From Solwaraspora sp. WMMD406 (GTDB lineage Bacteria > Actinomycetota > Actinomycetes > Mycobacteriales > Micromonosporaceae): a stretch of 64,000 bases of DNA. The notes below the pieces were generated by a model, which was not told the DNA's origin, did no database searches, and worked only from the letters and a program-made list of their open reading frames with translations. A program made the translations under genes and the position numbers. Position 1 is the stretch's first letter; each line of letters opens with the position of its first letter. The stretch lies in contig NZ_JARUBF010000001.1 of NCBI RefSeq assembly GCF_029626025.1, forward strand, positions 5,240,001 to 5,304,000. Reading direction: 5' to 3'. Below, piece by piece: positions 53,071 through 61,862 of the stretch.

Positions 53071-54765
53071 GTGACAGAACTCCGCCACACCGGCGCCGAC
53101 GTACGCTCGCTAACCGACACCCTGATCGCCCATGCCGAACGGGCCGGCGGTCAGCTCACGTCGGCCGAGGTCGCACGGACGGTCGAGTCCGCCGAGGTGA
53201 CCCCGGCCCAGGCCAAGAAGATCCTCCGGGCGCTCGCCGACGCCGGGATCACCGTCGTGGTGGACGGCTCGGCCAGCACCCGGCGTCGGGTCGCCGCGGC
53301 TCGGGCGGTCACCCCCGCGTCGAAGGCGACCACCGCCAAGACCACCCGTCGAACGCCGGCCACGCCGAAGCAGGCCCCGGCACCGGACGAGCCCCGACCG
53401 GCGGCGCCGGCCGGCGCGGTGGCGGCCAAGAAGGCCCCCGCGCGCAAGGCCACCACCGCAGCGGTTCCGACTGCGCCGCAGAACGGCGCCTCACCCGACG
53501 AGACGGCCGCCAAGCCTCCCGCGAAGGCGACCCGAGGTAAGACCACCAAGGCGGCGACGCCCGGCGCAGCGGCCAAATCAGCGGGACCGGCGGCCAAGGC
53601 CGCCGCCGCGAAGGCACCGGCGAAGGCGGGCAAGGCGACCGCCAAGGACGGCGACGGGCCGGAGGCCACCGACGAGGAGATCGATCCAGAGACGCTCGCC
53701 GCCGAGATCGAGGACGTGGTGGTCGAGGAGCCAGCCGAGCTGGCCCAGGCGGCCGAGGCCGACGCCACCAGGGACAACGACTTCGAATGGGACGACGAGG
53801 AGTCCGAGGCGCTCAAGCAGGCCCGCCGCGACGCCGAGCTGACCGCGTCGGCCGACTCGGTCCGGGCGTACCTCAAGCAGATCGGCAAGGTACCGCTGCT
53901 CAACGCCGAGCAGGAGGTCGAGCTCGCCAAGCGGATCGAGGCCGGGCTGTACGCCGCCGAGCGCCTACGCGCCGCCGAGGAGAGCGAGCAGAAGCTCCCC
54001 ACCCAGCTCACCCGGGACCTCGGCTGGATCTCCCGCGACGGTGAACGGGCCAAGAACCACCTGCTGGAGGCTAACCTGCGGCTGGTGGTGTCGCTGGCCA
54101 AGCGGTACACCGGACGCGGCATGGCCTTCCTCGATCTCATCCAGGAAGGCAACCTCGGCCTCATCCGCGCCGTCGAGAAGTTCGACTACACCAAGGGCTA
54201 CAAGTTCTCCACCTACGCCACCTGGTGGATCCGCCAGGCCATCACCCGCGCCATGGCCGACCAGGCCCGCACCATCCGGATCCCGGTGCACATGGTCGAG
54301 GTGATCAACAAGCTCGGACGGATCCAGCGCGAGCTGCTGCAGGACCTGGGCCGCGAGCCGACTCCGGAGGAGTTGGCCAAGGAGATGGACATCACACCGG
54401 AGAAGGTGCTGGAGATCCAGCAGTACGCCCGGGAGCCCATCTCGCTGGACCAGACGATCGGCGACGAGGGCGACAGCCAACTCGGTGACTTCATCGAGGA
54501 CTCCGAGGCGGTGGTCGCGGTCGACGCGGTCTCCTTCTCCCTGTTGCAGGACCAGCTGCAGCAGGTGCTGCAGACGCTGTCGGAGCGGGAGGCGGGAGTC
54601 GTGAGGTTGCGATTCGGTCTCACTGACGGCCAGCCCCGGACGCTGGATGAGATCGGACAGGTCTACGGGGTGACTCGCGAACGAATCAGGCAGATAGAGT
54701 CCAAGACCATGTCCAAACTCCGTCATCCGTCACGTTCCCAGGTACTCCGGGACTACCTGGACTGA
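53071..54765 (+). CDS. sigA: Principal RNA polymerase sigma factor (RpoD/HrdB/SigA type)
   Basis: The 564-residue protein has a long Lys/Ala/Pro-rich N-terminus (about residues 70-200) replacing much of region 1.1, then region 1.2 [20 protein letters not shown], region 2 ([20 protein letters not shown] followed by [20 protein letters not shown]), region 3, and region 4.2 ([20 protein letters not shown]). This is the group 1 sigma factor that serves housekeeping promoters such as those predicted here. GGAAGG lies before the GTG start. The low-complexity arm is typical of HrdB-like proteins. Confidence 0.96.
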   Translation: MTELRHTGADVRSLTDTLIAHAERAGGQLTSAEVARTVESAEVTPAQAKKILRALADAGITVVVDGSASTRRRVAAARAVTPASKATTAKTTRRTPATPKQAPAPDEPRPAAPAGAVAAKKAPARKATTAAVPTAPQNGASPDETAAKPPAKATRGKTTKAATPGAAAKSAGPAAKAAAAKAPAKAGKATAKDGDGPEATDEEIDPETLAAEIEDVVVEEPAELAQAAEADATRDNDFEWDDEESEALKQARRDAELTASADSVRAYLKQIGKVPLLNAEQEVELAKRIEAGLYAAERLRAAEESEQKLPTQLTRDLGWISRDGERAKNHLLEANLRLVVSLAKRYTGRGMAFLDLIQEGNLGLIRAVEKFDYTKGYKFSTYATWWIRQAITRAMADQARTIRIPVHMVEVINKLGRIQRELLQDLGREPTPEELAKEMDITPEKVLEIQQYAREPISLDQTIGDEGDSQLGDFIEDSEAVVAVDAVSFSLLQDQLQQVLQTLSEREAGVVRLRFGLTDGQPRTLDEIGQVYGVTRERIRQIESKTMSKLRHPSRSQVLRDYLD

Positions 54766-54872
54766 CCGATGTCGGCAACCCATTGTGTAACTTTGGTCAC
54801 TTGGCGTTCATTCAGCCCAGGTCATCGCGGCATTACCGAGCGGTGATCGTTGACGTGGCACCCTTGGTACAC

Positions 54873-54885
54873 GGCACACTGTGCC
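54873..54885. promoter_or_regulatory. 13-bp palindrome GGCACACTGTGCC upstream of the DUF7455 gene
   Basis: The element is perfectly symmetric around a central C and sits 18 bases after a TTGACG (54850-54855). It may be a regulator site overlapping the promoter of the small gene at 55007. Confidence 0.4.
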
Positions 54886-55006
54886 TACCACGTGTGAGCC
54901 CGGTCCCCCGGGGGCACACGGGGAAGGCGGGAGCCCCCGCCGGTGTTGGACCATGGGTGACAGACCGAAGAGTGTGTTCATCGGTGACGACCAGAGGAGG
55001 AAGGCG

Positions 55007-55237
55007 ATGACCCCGACTCTCACGCCGCCGGAAACGGTGGATGCCCTAGCTGCCGATGAACGGTGCGACCGGTGCAACGCGGCCGGCAAGCTCCGAGTGA
55101 CCCTGGCGGGTGGCAGCGAGCTGGTGTTCTGCGGACACCACGCTAACAAGTACGCCGAGGATCTGGTGCAGATCGCGGTCCAGTTCAAGGCCGATCCAGA
55201 GTTCACCTGGCGTGGCGCCGATCTGATGGCCAACTGA
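55007..55237 (+). CDS. DUF7455 family small zinc-binding protein
   Basis: The 76-residue protein has DERCDRCNAAGKLRVTLAGG and ELVFCGHHANKYAEDLVQIA, a Cys-x2-Cys and Cys-x2-His pattern that should bind zinc; it matches the DUF7455 domain of actinobacterial proteins. AGAGGAGGAAGG directly upstream is an excellent ribosome site for the ATG at 55007. It follows the sigma gene, but the long gap and its own promoter-like elements suggest separate transcription. Confidence 0.88.
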   Translation: MTPTLTPPETVDALAADERCDRCNAAGKLRVTLAGGSELVFCGHHANKYAEDLVQIAVQFKADPEFTWRGADLMAN

Positions 55238-55263
55238 CAGCACGAGCAAGACAGCGCATAGCC

Positions 55264-55293
55264 CGGCCGGGGTTCCGCAAGGGACCCCGGCCG
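55264..55293 (+). terminator. 13-bp hairpin with GCAA tetraloop
   Basis: Bases 55264-55276 pair with 55281-55293 (one G-T), closed by the stable GCAA loop. It lies 27 bases after the DUF7455 stop and separates it from the convergent helicase gene. Confidence 0.75.
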
Positions 55294-55378
55294 TGCCGTG
55301 TCCACCAACCCGCCCGCAGGCTCACCCCGACGGTAGGCCCCGACGCTGGACCACAGGCTCGACCACCAGCGGAATCGG

Positions 55379-57103
55379 TCAGAGCGTCTGCACCATCGCG
55401 ATCCGCTCTTCGAGCTGCTCGATGGTGGCCTGGGCGCTCGGCGGCCCGCCACACCGCCGACGCAACTCGGCGTGGATCTTGCCGTGCGGCAGCCCGGTCC
55501 GGTGGTGGTGCGCGGCGACCAGGGCGTTGAGTTGGCGACGCAGCGCGATCCGCCGTTCGCCAGCAGTCGGCTGGGCCACCGGTGGTCGGGCGACGGGAAC
55601 CTGCTGCTCGGCCGAGCGTGATCGGCGCTGCGCGGCGATCTGCTCGGCCTGCCGCCGGTTCAGCAGCACCGCGACCTGGTCGGCGGTGAGCAGACCGGGA
55701 AGGCCGAGGTATTCCTCTTCCTCACGGGTGCCGGCCTGCGCTCCGGTGCCGAACGACGCGCCGTCGAAGATCACCTGGTCCAGTTCGGCGGTGGCGGACA
55801 ACGCCTCGAACCGCTTCTCCAGTTCCCCGCTGGCCTGCTCGTTGCGCTGGGCCCGTTCCAGCAGGTCGTCGTCGAACCCCTCCCGCTTCTTGGCCGCGCC
55901 GAGGACGTGGTCGCGTTCCGCCTCCATCTCGCTGGCCAACCCGAGCAGGTGCGGCACGCTGGGCAGGAAGACGGTGGCTGTCTCGCCCGGCCGACGGGCC
56001 CGCACGAACCGCCCGATCGCCTGCGCGAAGTACAGCGGGGTCGACGCGCTGGTGGCATAGACGCCCACGGCCAGCCGCGGGATGTCCACCCCTTCGGAGA
56101 CCATCCGGACCGCGACCAGCCACCGCTGCTCGGAGGCCCCGAAGGACGCGATCCGCGCCGACGCACCGACGTCGTCGGAGAGGACCACCGCCGGCTTCTC
56201 CCCGGTGAGCCGCTCCAGCAGACGAGCGTAGGACCGCGCGGCCGTCTGGTCGCTGGCGATGACCAGACCACCGGCGTCGGACATGCCACCGGCGCGCAGC
56301 ACCCCGAGCCGGGCGTCGGCCGCCCGCAGCACCTGCGGCATCCAGTCACCGGCCGGGTCGAGCGCGGTCCGCCAGGCCTGGGCGACCAGGTCCTGGGTCA
56401 TCGGCTCGCCCAGCCGGGCCGCCAGCTCGTCGCCGGCGCTGGTACGCCACCGAGTCTCCCCCGAGTAGGCCAGGAACAGCACCGGGCGTACCACCCCGTC
56501 GCGCAACGCGTCCGAGTAGCCGTAGACGCTGTCGGCCCGCGATCGCGGCAGACCGTCGCCACCGGCTTCGTAGCGGACGAACGGGATCGGGTTGTCGTCG
56601 GAGCGAAACGGCGTACCGGTGAGCATCAGTCGGCGTACCGCCGGCTCGAACGCGTTCTTGATCCCGTCACCCCAGGACCGCGAGTCTCCGGCGTGGTGGA
56701 TCTCGTCGAGGATGACCAGGGTCCGTCGGGTCATCGTGCGCCGCCGGTGCACCTGGGGCGCGATCCCGACCTGGGCGTAGGTCACGACCGCGCCGTGGAA
56801 GTCGGCCGACGAGTGCAGGTCCGCGTTACGGAAGCCGGCGTCGAGTTGGATGCCGACCCGACCGGCCGCCGCCGCCCACTGCGTCTTCAGATGCTCGGTC
56901 GGCGCGACCACGGTGACCGCCTCGACGGTCCCGTCGGCGAGCAGTTCGGCGGCGATCCGCAGAGCGAACGTCGTCTTGCCGGCGCCCGGCGTGGCGACCG
57001 CGAGGAAGTCCTCGCTCCGTCGCCGCAGGTATTCCACCAGTGCCCGCCGCTGCCAGCCCCGCAACGCCGGGAACGTGTCGACCGTCGGCATGCTGGCCGG
57101 CAC
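55379..57103 (-). CDS. DEAH-type superfamily 2 helicase
   Basis: The 574-residue protein has motif I ATPGAGKTTFALRIA, motif II VILDEIHHAGD, motif III LMLTGTPFRS, and motif VI QAIGRFVRARRPGETATVF, with a C-terminal basic tail carrying RLNALVAAHHHR-like sequence. It is the actinobacterial group of XPB-like or restriction-type SF2 enzymes; the substrate is unknown. GTG 57103 has AAAGGGG upstream; an in-frame extension to 57154 lacks a site. It is convergent with the DUF7455 gene. Confidence 0.9.
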   Translation of the reverse strand: MPASMPTVDTFPALRGWQRRALVEYLRRRSEDFLAVATPGAGKTTFALRIAAELLADGTVEAVTVVAPTEHLKTQWAAAAGRVGIQLDAGFRNADLHSSADFHGAVVTYAQVGIAPQVHRRRTMTRRTLVILDEIHHAGDSRSWGDGIKNAFEPAVRRLMLTGTPFRSDDNPIPFVRYEAGGDGLPRSRADSVYGYSDALRDGVVRPVLFLAYSGETRWRTSAGDELAARLGEPMTQDLVAQAWRTALDPAGDWMPQVLRAADARLGVLRAGGMSDAGGLVIASDQTAARSYARLLERLTGEKPAVVLSDDVGASARIASFGASEQRWLVAVRMVSEGVDIPRLAVGVYATSASTPLYFAQAIGRFVRARRPGETATVFLPSVPHLLGLASEMEAERDHVLGAAKKREGFDDDLLERAQRNEQASGELEKRFEALSATAELDQVIFDGASFGTGAQAGTREEEEYLGLPGLLTADQVAVLLNRRQAEQIAAQRRSRSAEQQVPVARPPVAQPTAGERRIALRRQLNALVAAHHHRTGLPHGKIHAELRRRCGGPPSAQATIEQLEERIAMVQTL

Positions 57104-57288
57104 GGTTACCCCTTTCCGCCGCGACCGGGCGGACACCGCCGCGCCGGTCGCCACCGATGACGAACCTCACTGACCCACCTGCGGCACCACGATCACTCGC
57201 GGTCGCGCCAACGGCTGATACGACGCCGCCGCGCACGGCCTGTCCGACGCCGCGCACCGACCCACCCCGGGCCGTGCGGTCGCCCACG

Positions 57289-57325
57289 AAAAGGCCTTCG
57301 CGGCCGGTGGGGGCGCGCGAAGGCC
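57289..57325 (-). terminator. Intrinsic terminator with U-run for the DUF3039 gene
   Basis: On the minus strand a 10-bp stem (57293-57302 with 57316-57325) around a 13-base loop is followed by TTTT. It begins 13 bases after the DUF3039 stop and is the clearest classical terminator in the window. Confidence 0.8.
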
Positions 57326-57337
57326 GATCGACGCTGG

Positions 57338-57556
57338 TCAGCCGGTCATCGTTTCGTAGATCTCCTTGCACCGGGGGCAGACCGGCGAGCCGGGTTTCGG
57401 TGTCTTGGTCACCGGGAAGCGTTCACCGCAGAGGGCGATCACGAACGTGCCCATGACAGCGCTCTCGGCGATCTTGTCTTTGCGGACGTAATGGAACATC
57501 TCCGGGCCGGTGTCGGCATCCTTGACCTCGGGACGCTCAAGAACCTCGGTACTCAC
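57338..57556 (-). CDS. DUF3039 family protein
   Basis: The 72-residue protein matches DUF3039 (PF11238): MFHYVRKDKIAESAVMGTFV, ALCGERFPVTKTPKPGSPVC and CPRCKEIYE, with three Cys that could bind a metal. Function unknown. GTG 57556 has GGAGG upstream; the longer frame to 57628 would include a Pro-rich lead without a site. It is divergent from psuG. Confidence 0.88.
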   Translation of the reverse strand: MSTEVLERPEVKDADTGPEMFHYVRKDKIAESAVMGTFVIALCGERFPVTKTPKPGSPVCPRCKEIYETMTG

Positions 57557-57645
57557 GTCGTCTCCCACCTCCGGTCTGCAGTCTGGCAGCTCGCTGCTCC
57601 CGGGTCCAACGACGGTACCGCCCGGCACACCGTACCGTTGTGATC

Positions 57646-58593
57646 ATGGCAGAATCCGCTGGCCACCCCGGGCCGGTCAACCACGAGATCCAGCACGGCG
57701 CCGAGGTAGCCGCCGCCCGCCGGGACGGGCGGGCCATCGTCGCCCTGGAAAGCACCATCATCGCACACGGGCTGCCCCGGCCCGACAATCTGCGGGTGGC
57801 CCGGGAGATCGAGTCGACGGTACGGGCGACCGGCGCGGTACCGGCCACGATCGGCATGGTCGCCGGCCGGCTGATCGTCGGGCTGGACGACGACGAACTG
57901 TCCCACCTGGCGACCAGCGACACGGTCGCCAAGCTCTCCGCCCGCGACCTCGCGGTGGCCGCCGCGACGGGCGCCGACGGTGCCACCACCGTCGCCGCGA
58001 CCAGCGCGGTGGCGGCGACGGCCGGCATCGGCGTGTTCGCCACCGGCGGCCTCGGTGGGGTGCACCGGGAGGCCGCGCAGACCTTCGACGAGTCGGCTGA
58101 TCTGGTCGCCCTGGCCTCGACGCCGATCACGGTGGTCTGCGCCGGGGTGAAGTCCATCCTCGACGTGGCGGCGACCCTGGAACGGCTGGAGACGCTCGGC
58201 GTCGCGGTCGCCGGCTACCAGACCCGCCGCTTTCCCGGCTTCTTCATCACCGACAGCGGCCATGACCTGGACTGGGCGGTCGAGTCACCGGAACAGGTCG
58301 CGCGGGTGATGTGGGCCCGACGCGCGCAGGCCGCGACCGGCGGCGCGCTGATCGTGGCGAACCCGTTGCCACCGGGCGAACAGCTGGATCCGGCGCTGCA
58401 CGACCGTACGCTGGCCGACGGGCTGGCCCGGCTGGCGGCCGACGGCGTCACCGGCAAGGCGGTCACCCCGTTCCTGCTGGCGCACTTCCACTCCGCGACC
58501 GAGGGTGCCAGCCTGGCGGTCAACGTACGGATCATCCTGCGTAACGCCGAACTCGCCGGGCGGATCGCGGTGGCCGCCAGCACACCGGCGTGA
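57646..58593 (+). CDS. psuG: Pseudouridine-5'-phosphate glycosidase
   Basis: The 315-residue enzyme cleaves pseudouridine 5'-phosphate to uracil and ribose 5-phosphate. Diagnostic segments are VALESTIIAHGLPRPDNLRV, GLDDDELSHLAT, FATGGLGGVHREAAQTFDES, VCAGVKSILDVAATLERLET and PGFFITDSGHDLDWAV. TACCGT (57633-57638) lies seven bases before the ATG, so the mRNA may be leaderless; a GTG at 57640 is an alternative. Its stop overlaps the kinase start (GTGA). Confidence 0.95.
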   Translation: MAESAGHPGPVNHEIQHGAEVAAARRDGRAIVALESTIIAHGLPRPDNLRVAREIESTVRATGAVPATIGMVAGRLIVGLDDDELSHLATSDTVAKLSARDLAVAAATGADGATTVAATSAVAATAGIGVFATGGLGGVHREAAQTFDESADLVALASTPITVVCAGVKSILDVAATLERLETLGVAVAGYQTRRFPGFFITDSGHDLDWAVESPEQVARVMWARRAQAATGGALIVANPLPPGEQLDPALHDRTLADGLARLAADGVTGKAVTPFLLAHFHSATEGASLAVNVRIILRNAELAGRIAVAASTPA

Positions 58594-59516
58594 CCGAGGC
58601 GCGCGGTCCCGGCGATCCGCGGGCCCGGGTGCTGGTCGTCGGTGACCTGGTCACCGACGTGCTGGCGGTCCTCGCCGGTCCGCTGGCGGTCGCCTCCGAC
58701 ACCCCGGCGGCCATCCGGCTGACCGGGGGTGGTCAGGCGGCCAACACCGCCGCGTGGCTGGCTGCCGGTGGCGTACCGGTCACGTTGGTCGCGGTGGTGG
58801 GCGACGACGCGGCCGGCGAGACCCGGCTGGCGGAGCTGGCCGGGGCCGGGGTGGACCTGGCGGTCCGGCGCTGCCCACACATCCCGACCGGCACGGTGAT
58901 CGTGCTGGCGCACGGCGACGAGCGGTCGATGGTCGCGGATCGGGGCGCGAACCTGGAGCTGCGGCCGTCCGACGTCGACGCCGCGTTGGCGGCCTGGCCG
59001 GACGTTCGCCACCTGCACCTGTCCGGATATCCGCTGCTGCAGCCGCGGACCCGGCCGGCGGCCCGGCACGCGCTGGCCGCCGCCCGCGACCGGGGCATGA
59101 CCACCAGTGTCGACGCGGCCTCGGCGCGACCGTTGCGGGACGCCGGGGCGCCGGAGTTCCTGCGCTGGATACAGGGCGTCGACCTGTTGCTGGCCAACGT
59201 CGACGAGGCGGCCGTGTTGGGGTTGGCGACCGGACCGGGTCGGCGCCCGCCGGCGCGGTGGCCGGTCCGGCATCTGGTGGTGAAGCGGGGCTCGGCGGGG
59301 GCCACCTGGTACGCCCCGGACGTGACGGTCACCCAGGCGGCGCACCCGGCGCAGGTGCGCGATCCGACCGGGGCCGGCGACGCCTTCGCGGCCGGGCTGT
59401 TGGCGGCCTGGGCGGGTGGCGCGGATCCGGCTGCCGCGTTGGCGGCGGCCGGGCGGCTCGGCGCGGCGGCGGTCGGTACGGTCGGCGCCCGGCCGGCGCC
59501 CGGCTCGACGCGATGA
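58590..59516 (+). CDS. psuK: PfkB-family sugar kinase, probable pseudouridine kinase
   Basis: The 308-residue kinase has the PfkB N-terminal Gly-Gly (LTGGGQAANTAAWLAAGGVP) and the C-terminal signature DPTGAGDAFAAGLLAAW with catalytic Asp. As it overlaps psuG by four bases, it most likely phosphorylates pseudouridine to pseudouridine 5'-phosphate. The substrate is inferred from this pairing; a ribokinase-like role is the alternative. The 3' end is partly duplicated towards the convergent DUF3099 gene. Confidence 0.88.
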   Translation: MTEARGPGDPRARVLVVGDLVTDVLAVLAGPLAVASDTPAAIRLTGGGQAANTAAWLAAGGVPVTLVAVVGDDAAGETRLAELAGAGVDLAVRRCPHIPTGTVIVLAHGDERSMVADRGANLELRPSDVDAALAAWPDVRHLHLSGYPLLQPRTRPAARHALAAARDRGMTTSVDAASARPLRDAGAPEFLRWIQGVDLLLANVDEAAVLGLATGPGRRPPARWPVRHLVVKRGSAGATWYAPDVTVTQAAHPAQVRDPTGAGDAFAAGLLAAWAGGADPAAALAAAGRLGAAAVGTVGARPAPGSTR

Positions 59517-59569
59517 TCAGACCCGGTCACGGCTCGACGCGGTGGATCGGGTCGGGTCACGGCTCGACG
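59501..59569. repeat. 30-bp period repeats spanning the psuK and DUF3099 stops
   Basis: CGGCTCGACG occurs at 59501, 59530 and 59560, each followed or preceded by similar bases, so the ends of two convergent genes share one tandem array. The psuK TGA (59514) and the DUF3099 stop (59557-59559) both lie inside it. Confidence 0.75.
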
Positions 59570-59916
59570 TCGATGATCCGGCCGGCCGGCGACTGCGTCG
59601 GCATCGGGCCGATCTGAGCCGGCCCGGTCTCCCGGGGCCGTCGGGCACCGGGGCGGTGGAGCCGGTGCCGGTCCTTCGGCGGGCGGTCGTTGGCGAGCAG
59701 GACCGCGAGCCAGGGTACGAGGATCATCCCGACGGCGCAGAGCGGCAGCCAGAGCCAGAGCAGTGGCGCTTCGGCGGTCACCAGGACCGCGCCGAGGATC
59801 AGGCAGACGCCGCGAATCGACATCATCAGGATGTAACGCCGCTGTCGGCTCCGGAGCTGGTCACTAGGGCTGCGCTCGGCGTCGGTGATGATGGTCGGTT
59901 GGTCGGATCGGCGCAC
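59557..59916 (-). CDS. DUF3099 family membrane protein
   Basis: The 119-residue protein matches DUF3099 (PF11298): QPTIITDAERSPSDQLRSRQ, RYILMMSIRGVCLILGAVLV (first span) and LPLCAVGMILVPWLAVLLAN (second span), then a basic tail. Function unknown; the family is actinobacterial. GTG 59916 has GAGGAGG upstream. The stop is inside the repeat shared with psuK. Confidence 0.9.
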   Translation of the reverse strand: MRRSDQPTIITDAERSPSDQLRSRQRRYILMMSIRGVCLILGAVLVTAEAPLLWLWLPLCAVGMILVPWLAVLLANDRPPKDRHRLHRPGARRPRETGPAQIGPMPTQSPAGRIIDVEP

Positions 59917-60057
59917 CGGGTCCTCCTCGCGCGGGCGGCACGGCCATCGTCGCACCTTCTCCGGCCACCGGCCCAACGGCCTCGACCGTCGTTCACCCTG
60001 CGGTCCGCCGGATCGGCGGGCGGGGTCTGCTGGTCCGGCGAGATCGACGGCGGGTCG

Positions 60058-60074
60058 CACGTACCACGTACGTG
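60058..60074. promoter_or_regulatory. CACGTAC direct repeat / CACGTACGTG palindrome before the BrnT-like gene
   Basis: CACGTAC occurs at 60058-60064 and again at 60065-60071, where it forms the perfect palindrome CACGTACGTG (60065-60074). This is 14 bases before the start codon and just ahead of TACGCT (60076-60081), so it is well placed as an autoregulatory operator for the RHH antitoxin. Confidence 0.55.
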
Positions 60075-60088
60075 TTACGCTGACGGTC

Positions 60089-60376
60089 GTGGGCAATCGG
60101 TTCAGCTTCACCGACGAAGCCCTCGGCAACCTGGCCGTCTACGGCGTCACGCCGGGCGAGGTCTGGGAGGCCCTGCACAGCCACCGCCGGGTGCTCCGCC
60201 ACCTCGGCGACGACGCGATGGTCGTCTACGCGGCGCTGCGCAACGGGCGTCGGGTGGCGGTGCTGCTGGCCGAGTCCACCCACTCCGACAACGACTGGGA
60301 CGTGCTGTCCGCCCGCGACCTCAGCGACGCCGAAGCGAAGCGCTACGACGAAGCCGTACGACGCCGACGACGATAG
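60089..60376 (+). CDS. BrnT-like toxin
   Basis: The 95-residue protein resembles the BrnT family of RelE-fold ribonuclease toxins: FSFTDEALGNLAVYGVTPGE, VLRHLGDDAMVVYAALRNGR and a C-terminal DWDVLSARDLSDAEAKRYDE. The GTG at 60089 is seven bases after TACGCT (60076-60081), which suggests a leaderless message. The following gene, 12 bases on, encodes a ribbon-helix-helix protein, the usual antitoxin partner. Whether the RNase is active is not provable by reading. Confidence 0.75.
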   Translation: MGNRFSFTDEALGNLAVYGVTPGEVWEALHSHRRVLRHLGDDAMVVYAALRNGRRVAVLLAESTHSDNDWDVLSARDLSDAEAKRYDEAVRRRRR

Positions 60377-60388
60377 GAGGCGGTCGTC

Positions 60389-60703
60389 ATGCACCGTGAC
60401 GACGCGATCAAGCAGTTCCACGACGGCGGCGACCAGCTCGCCGACCTCATCGACGAACGCCAGCCCGCCGAGCTACCCGTACCGGACGCCGACGAGCCGA
60501 TGGTGAGTCGGTCGGTCCGGCTTCCGTTGGCCACCTACGAGCGGGTGCGGGCCGCCGCCGACGCGCGCGGACTCGGGGTGACCACGCTGATGCGGCAGTG
60601 GATCGAGGCGGGGCTGGCCGACCTGGACGACTCCGCGACGGTGTCCCTGGCCGACGTACGGCGTGCGCTGGCCGCACTGGCCACCCAGCCCGACGCCGCC
60701 TGA
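60389..60703 (+). CDS. Ribbon-helix-helix antitoxin-like protein
   Basis: The 104-residue protein has a central RHH motif (VSRSVRLPLATYERVRAAAD, then GLGVTTLMRQWIEAGL) and acidic arms. RHH proteins bind DNA as dimers and neutralise the toxin. AGGAGG overlaps the toxin stop, eight bases before the ATG, so expression is coupled. It plausibly recognises the CACGTAC elements upstream. The pair is placed toxin-first, as in brnTA. Confidence 0.8.
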   Translation: MHRDDAIKQFHDGGDQLADLIDERQPAELPVPDADEPMVSRSVRLPLATYERVRAAADARGLGVTTLMRQWIEAGLADLDDSATVSLADVRRALAALATQPDAA

Positions 60704-60706
60704 CGA

Positions 60707-61282
60707 TCAGGCCTTGGTGGCCTTGGCCGCCGCCTTCATCTGCTGCTTGTGCTCCCGTACCCGGATCAGCGAATCCTCGTCGGTGATGTCGGCCACCGAC
60801 AGGTGCACCCCGTCGCGTCCGAACTCGCCGGCCGCCTCCCGCCAGCCGGGTGGTCGCGCGCCGAACCGTTTGCCGAGCATCGCCAGGAAGATCTGCGCCT
60901 TCTGTTTGCCGAACCCGGGCAGTTCGCTGATCCGGGCCAGGGCGGCCGCTCCGTCCGGAGCCTCGACCCAGATCCGGGCCGGGTCACCGGCGTAGCGGTC
61001 CACGACGATCCGGCACGCCTCCTGTACCCGGGCCGCCATCGCCTTGGGGAACCGGTGCAGCGCCGGACGCTGCGCGAAGAGCGCGATCAGCTCCTCGGTG
61101 TCGAACTCGGCCAGTTCCCGGGCGTCCGGCTCGTGCCCCAGTCGACCCACCAGGTCGTACGGTGCGGAGAAGGCCCGTTCCAGCGGCACCTGCTGGTCCA
61201 GGATCATCGCGACGAGCAGCGCCAGCGGGCTGCGCCGCAGCAGCTCGTTGGCCTGCGCGTCGATGGGCAACGACAGTGTCAT
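60707..61282 (-). CDS. HhH-GPD-type base-excision repair protein
   Basis: The 191-residue protein has MILDQQVPLERAFSAPYDL at the N-terminus, where DNA glycosylases carry the Q-x2 contact region, and a helix-hairpin-helix ALARISELPGFGKQKAQIFL near residue 130. A C-terminal VREHKQQMKAAAKATKA tail is basic. The small size and the missing C-terminal Fe-S cluster match the short actinobacterial HhH-GPD family. The expected catalytic Asp after the HhH is not clear, so glycosylase activity is uncertain. AAGG is close to the ATG. Confidence 0.8.
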   Translation of the reverse strand: MTLSLPIDAQANELLRRSPLALLVAMILDQQVPLERAFSAPYDLVGRLGHEPDARELAEFDTEELIALFAQRPALHRFPKAMAARVQEACRIVVDRYAGDPARIWVEAPDGAAALARISELPGFGKQKAQIFLAMLGKRFGARPPGWREAAGEFGRDGVHLSVADITDEDSLIRVREHKQQMKAAAKATKA

Positions 61283-61403
61283 GTGCCTTATCCTGCCGGA
61301 TCGGGCGATGATGTATCCGGCCGCCACCGCGACACGTGGCACCGGACGAGACCTGTGGTGTGCCGGTGGGTACCCGCACCGCACGAAAGGACCCCCACCG
61401 ACG

Positions 61404-61844
61404 GTGAGTCAGATCGTACGGCCGGAGCTGGCCGAACAGCTCGACCTCGCGCCGCATCCCGAAGGTGGCTGGTATCGGGAGACCTGGCGGTCGGCCCACG
61501 AGTTCGTCCCGGACGGCTACGGTGGTGTCCGGCAGGCGGCGACCGCCATCTACTTCCTGCTGCAGCCCGGTGAACGGTCCCGCTGGCACGTGGTGCGCTC
61601 CGACGAACTGTGGCTGTGGCATTCGGGCGGCGCGCTGACCGTACGCCTGGGTGGTGCCGGTGACCAGCCGGCGGACCCTCCGGTGGAACGGTGTCTCGGC
61701 CCGGACGTCGCCGCCGGCCAGCACCCCCAGTTGGTGGTTCCCGGCGGGGTCTGGCAGGCCGCGACCCCGGCCGGCCCCGAGCCGGTCCTGGTCAGCTGCG
61801 TGGTCGCGCCCGGCTTCGACTTCACCGATTTCCGGCTGGCGTGA
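61404..61844 (+). CDS. Cupin domain protein (DUF985/Cupin_5)
   Basis: The 146-residue protein matches the DUF985 cupins: LAPHPEGGWYRETWRSAHEF, ATAIYFLLQPGERSRWHVVR, DELWLWHSGGALTVRLGG and SCVVAPGFDFTDFRLA. The His and Tyr pattern could hold a metal, but no reaction is known to me. A GTG is used as start, with AAAGGA a little far upstream. It may be co-transcribed with the methyltransferase that follows. Confidence 0.88.
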   Translation: MSQIVRPELAEQLDLAPHPEGGWYRETWRSAHEFVPDGYGGVRQAATAIYFLLQPGERSRWHVVRSDELWLWHSGGALTVRLGGAGDQPADPPVERCLGPDVAAGQHPQLVVPGGVWQAATPAGPEPVLVSCVVAPGFDFTDFRLA

Positions 61845-61862
61845 CCGGGCAGGATGGCAGAC

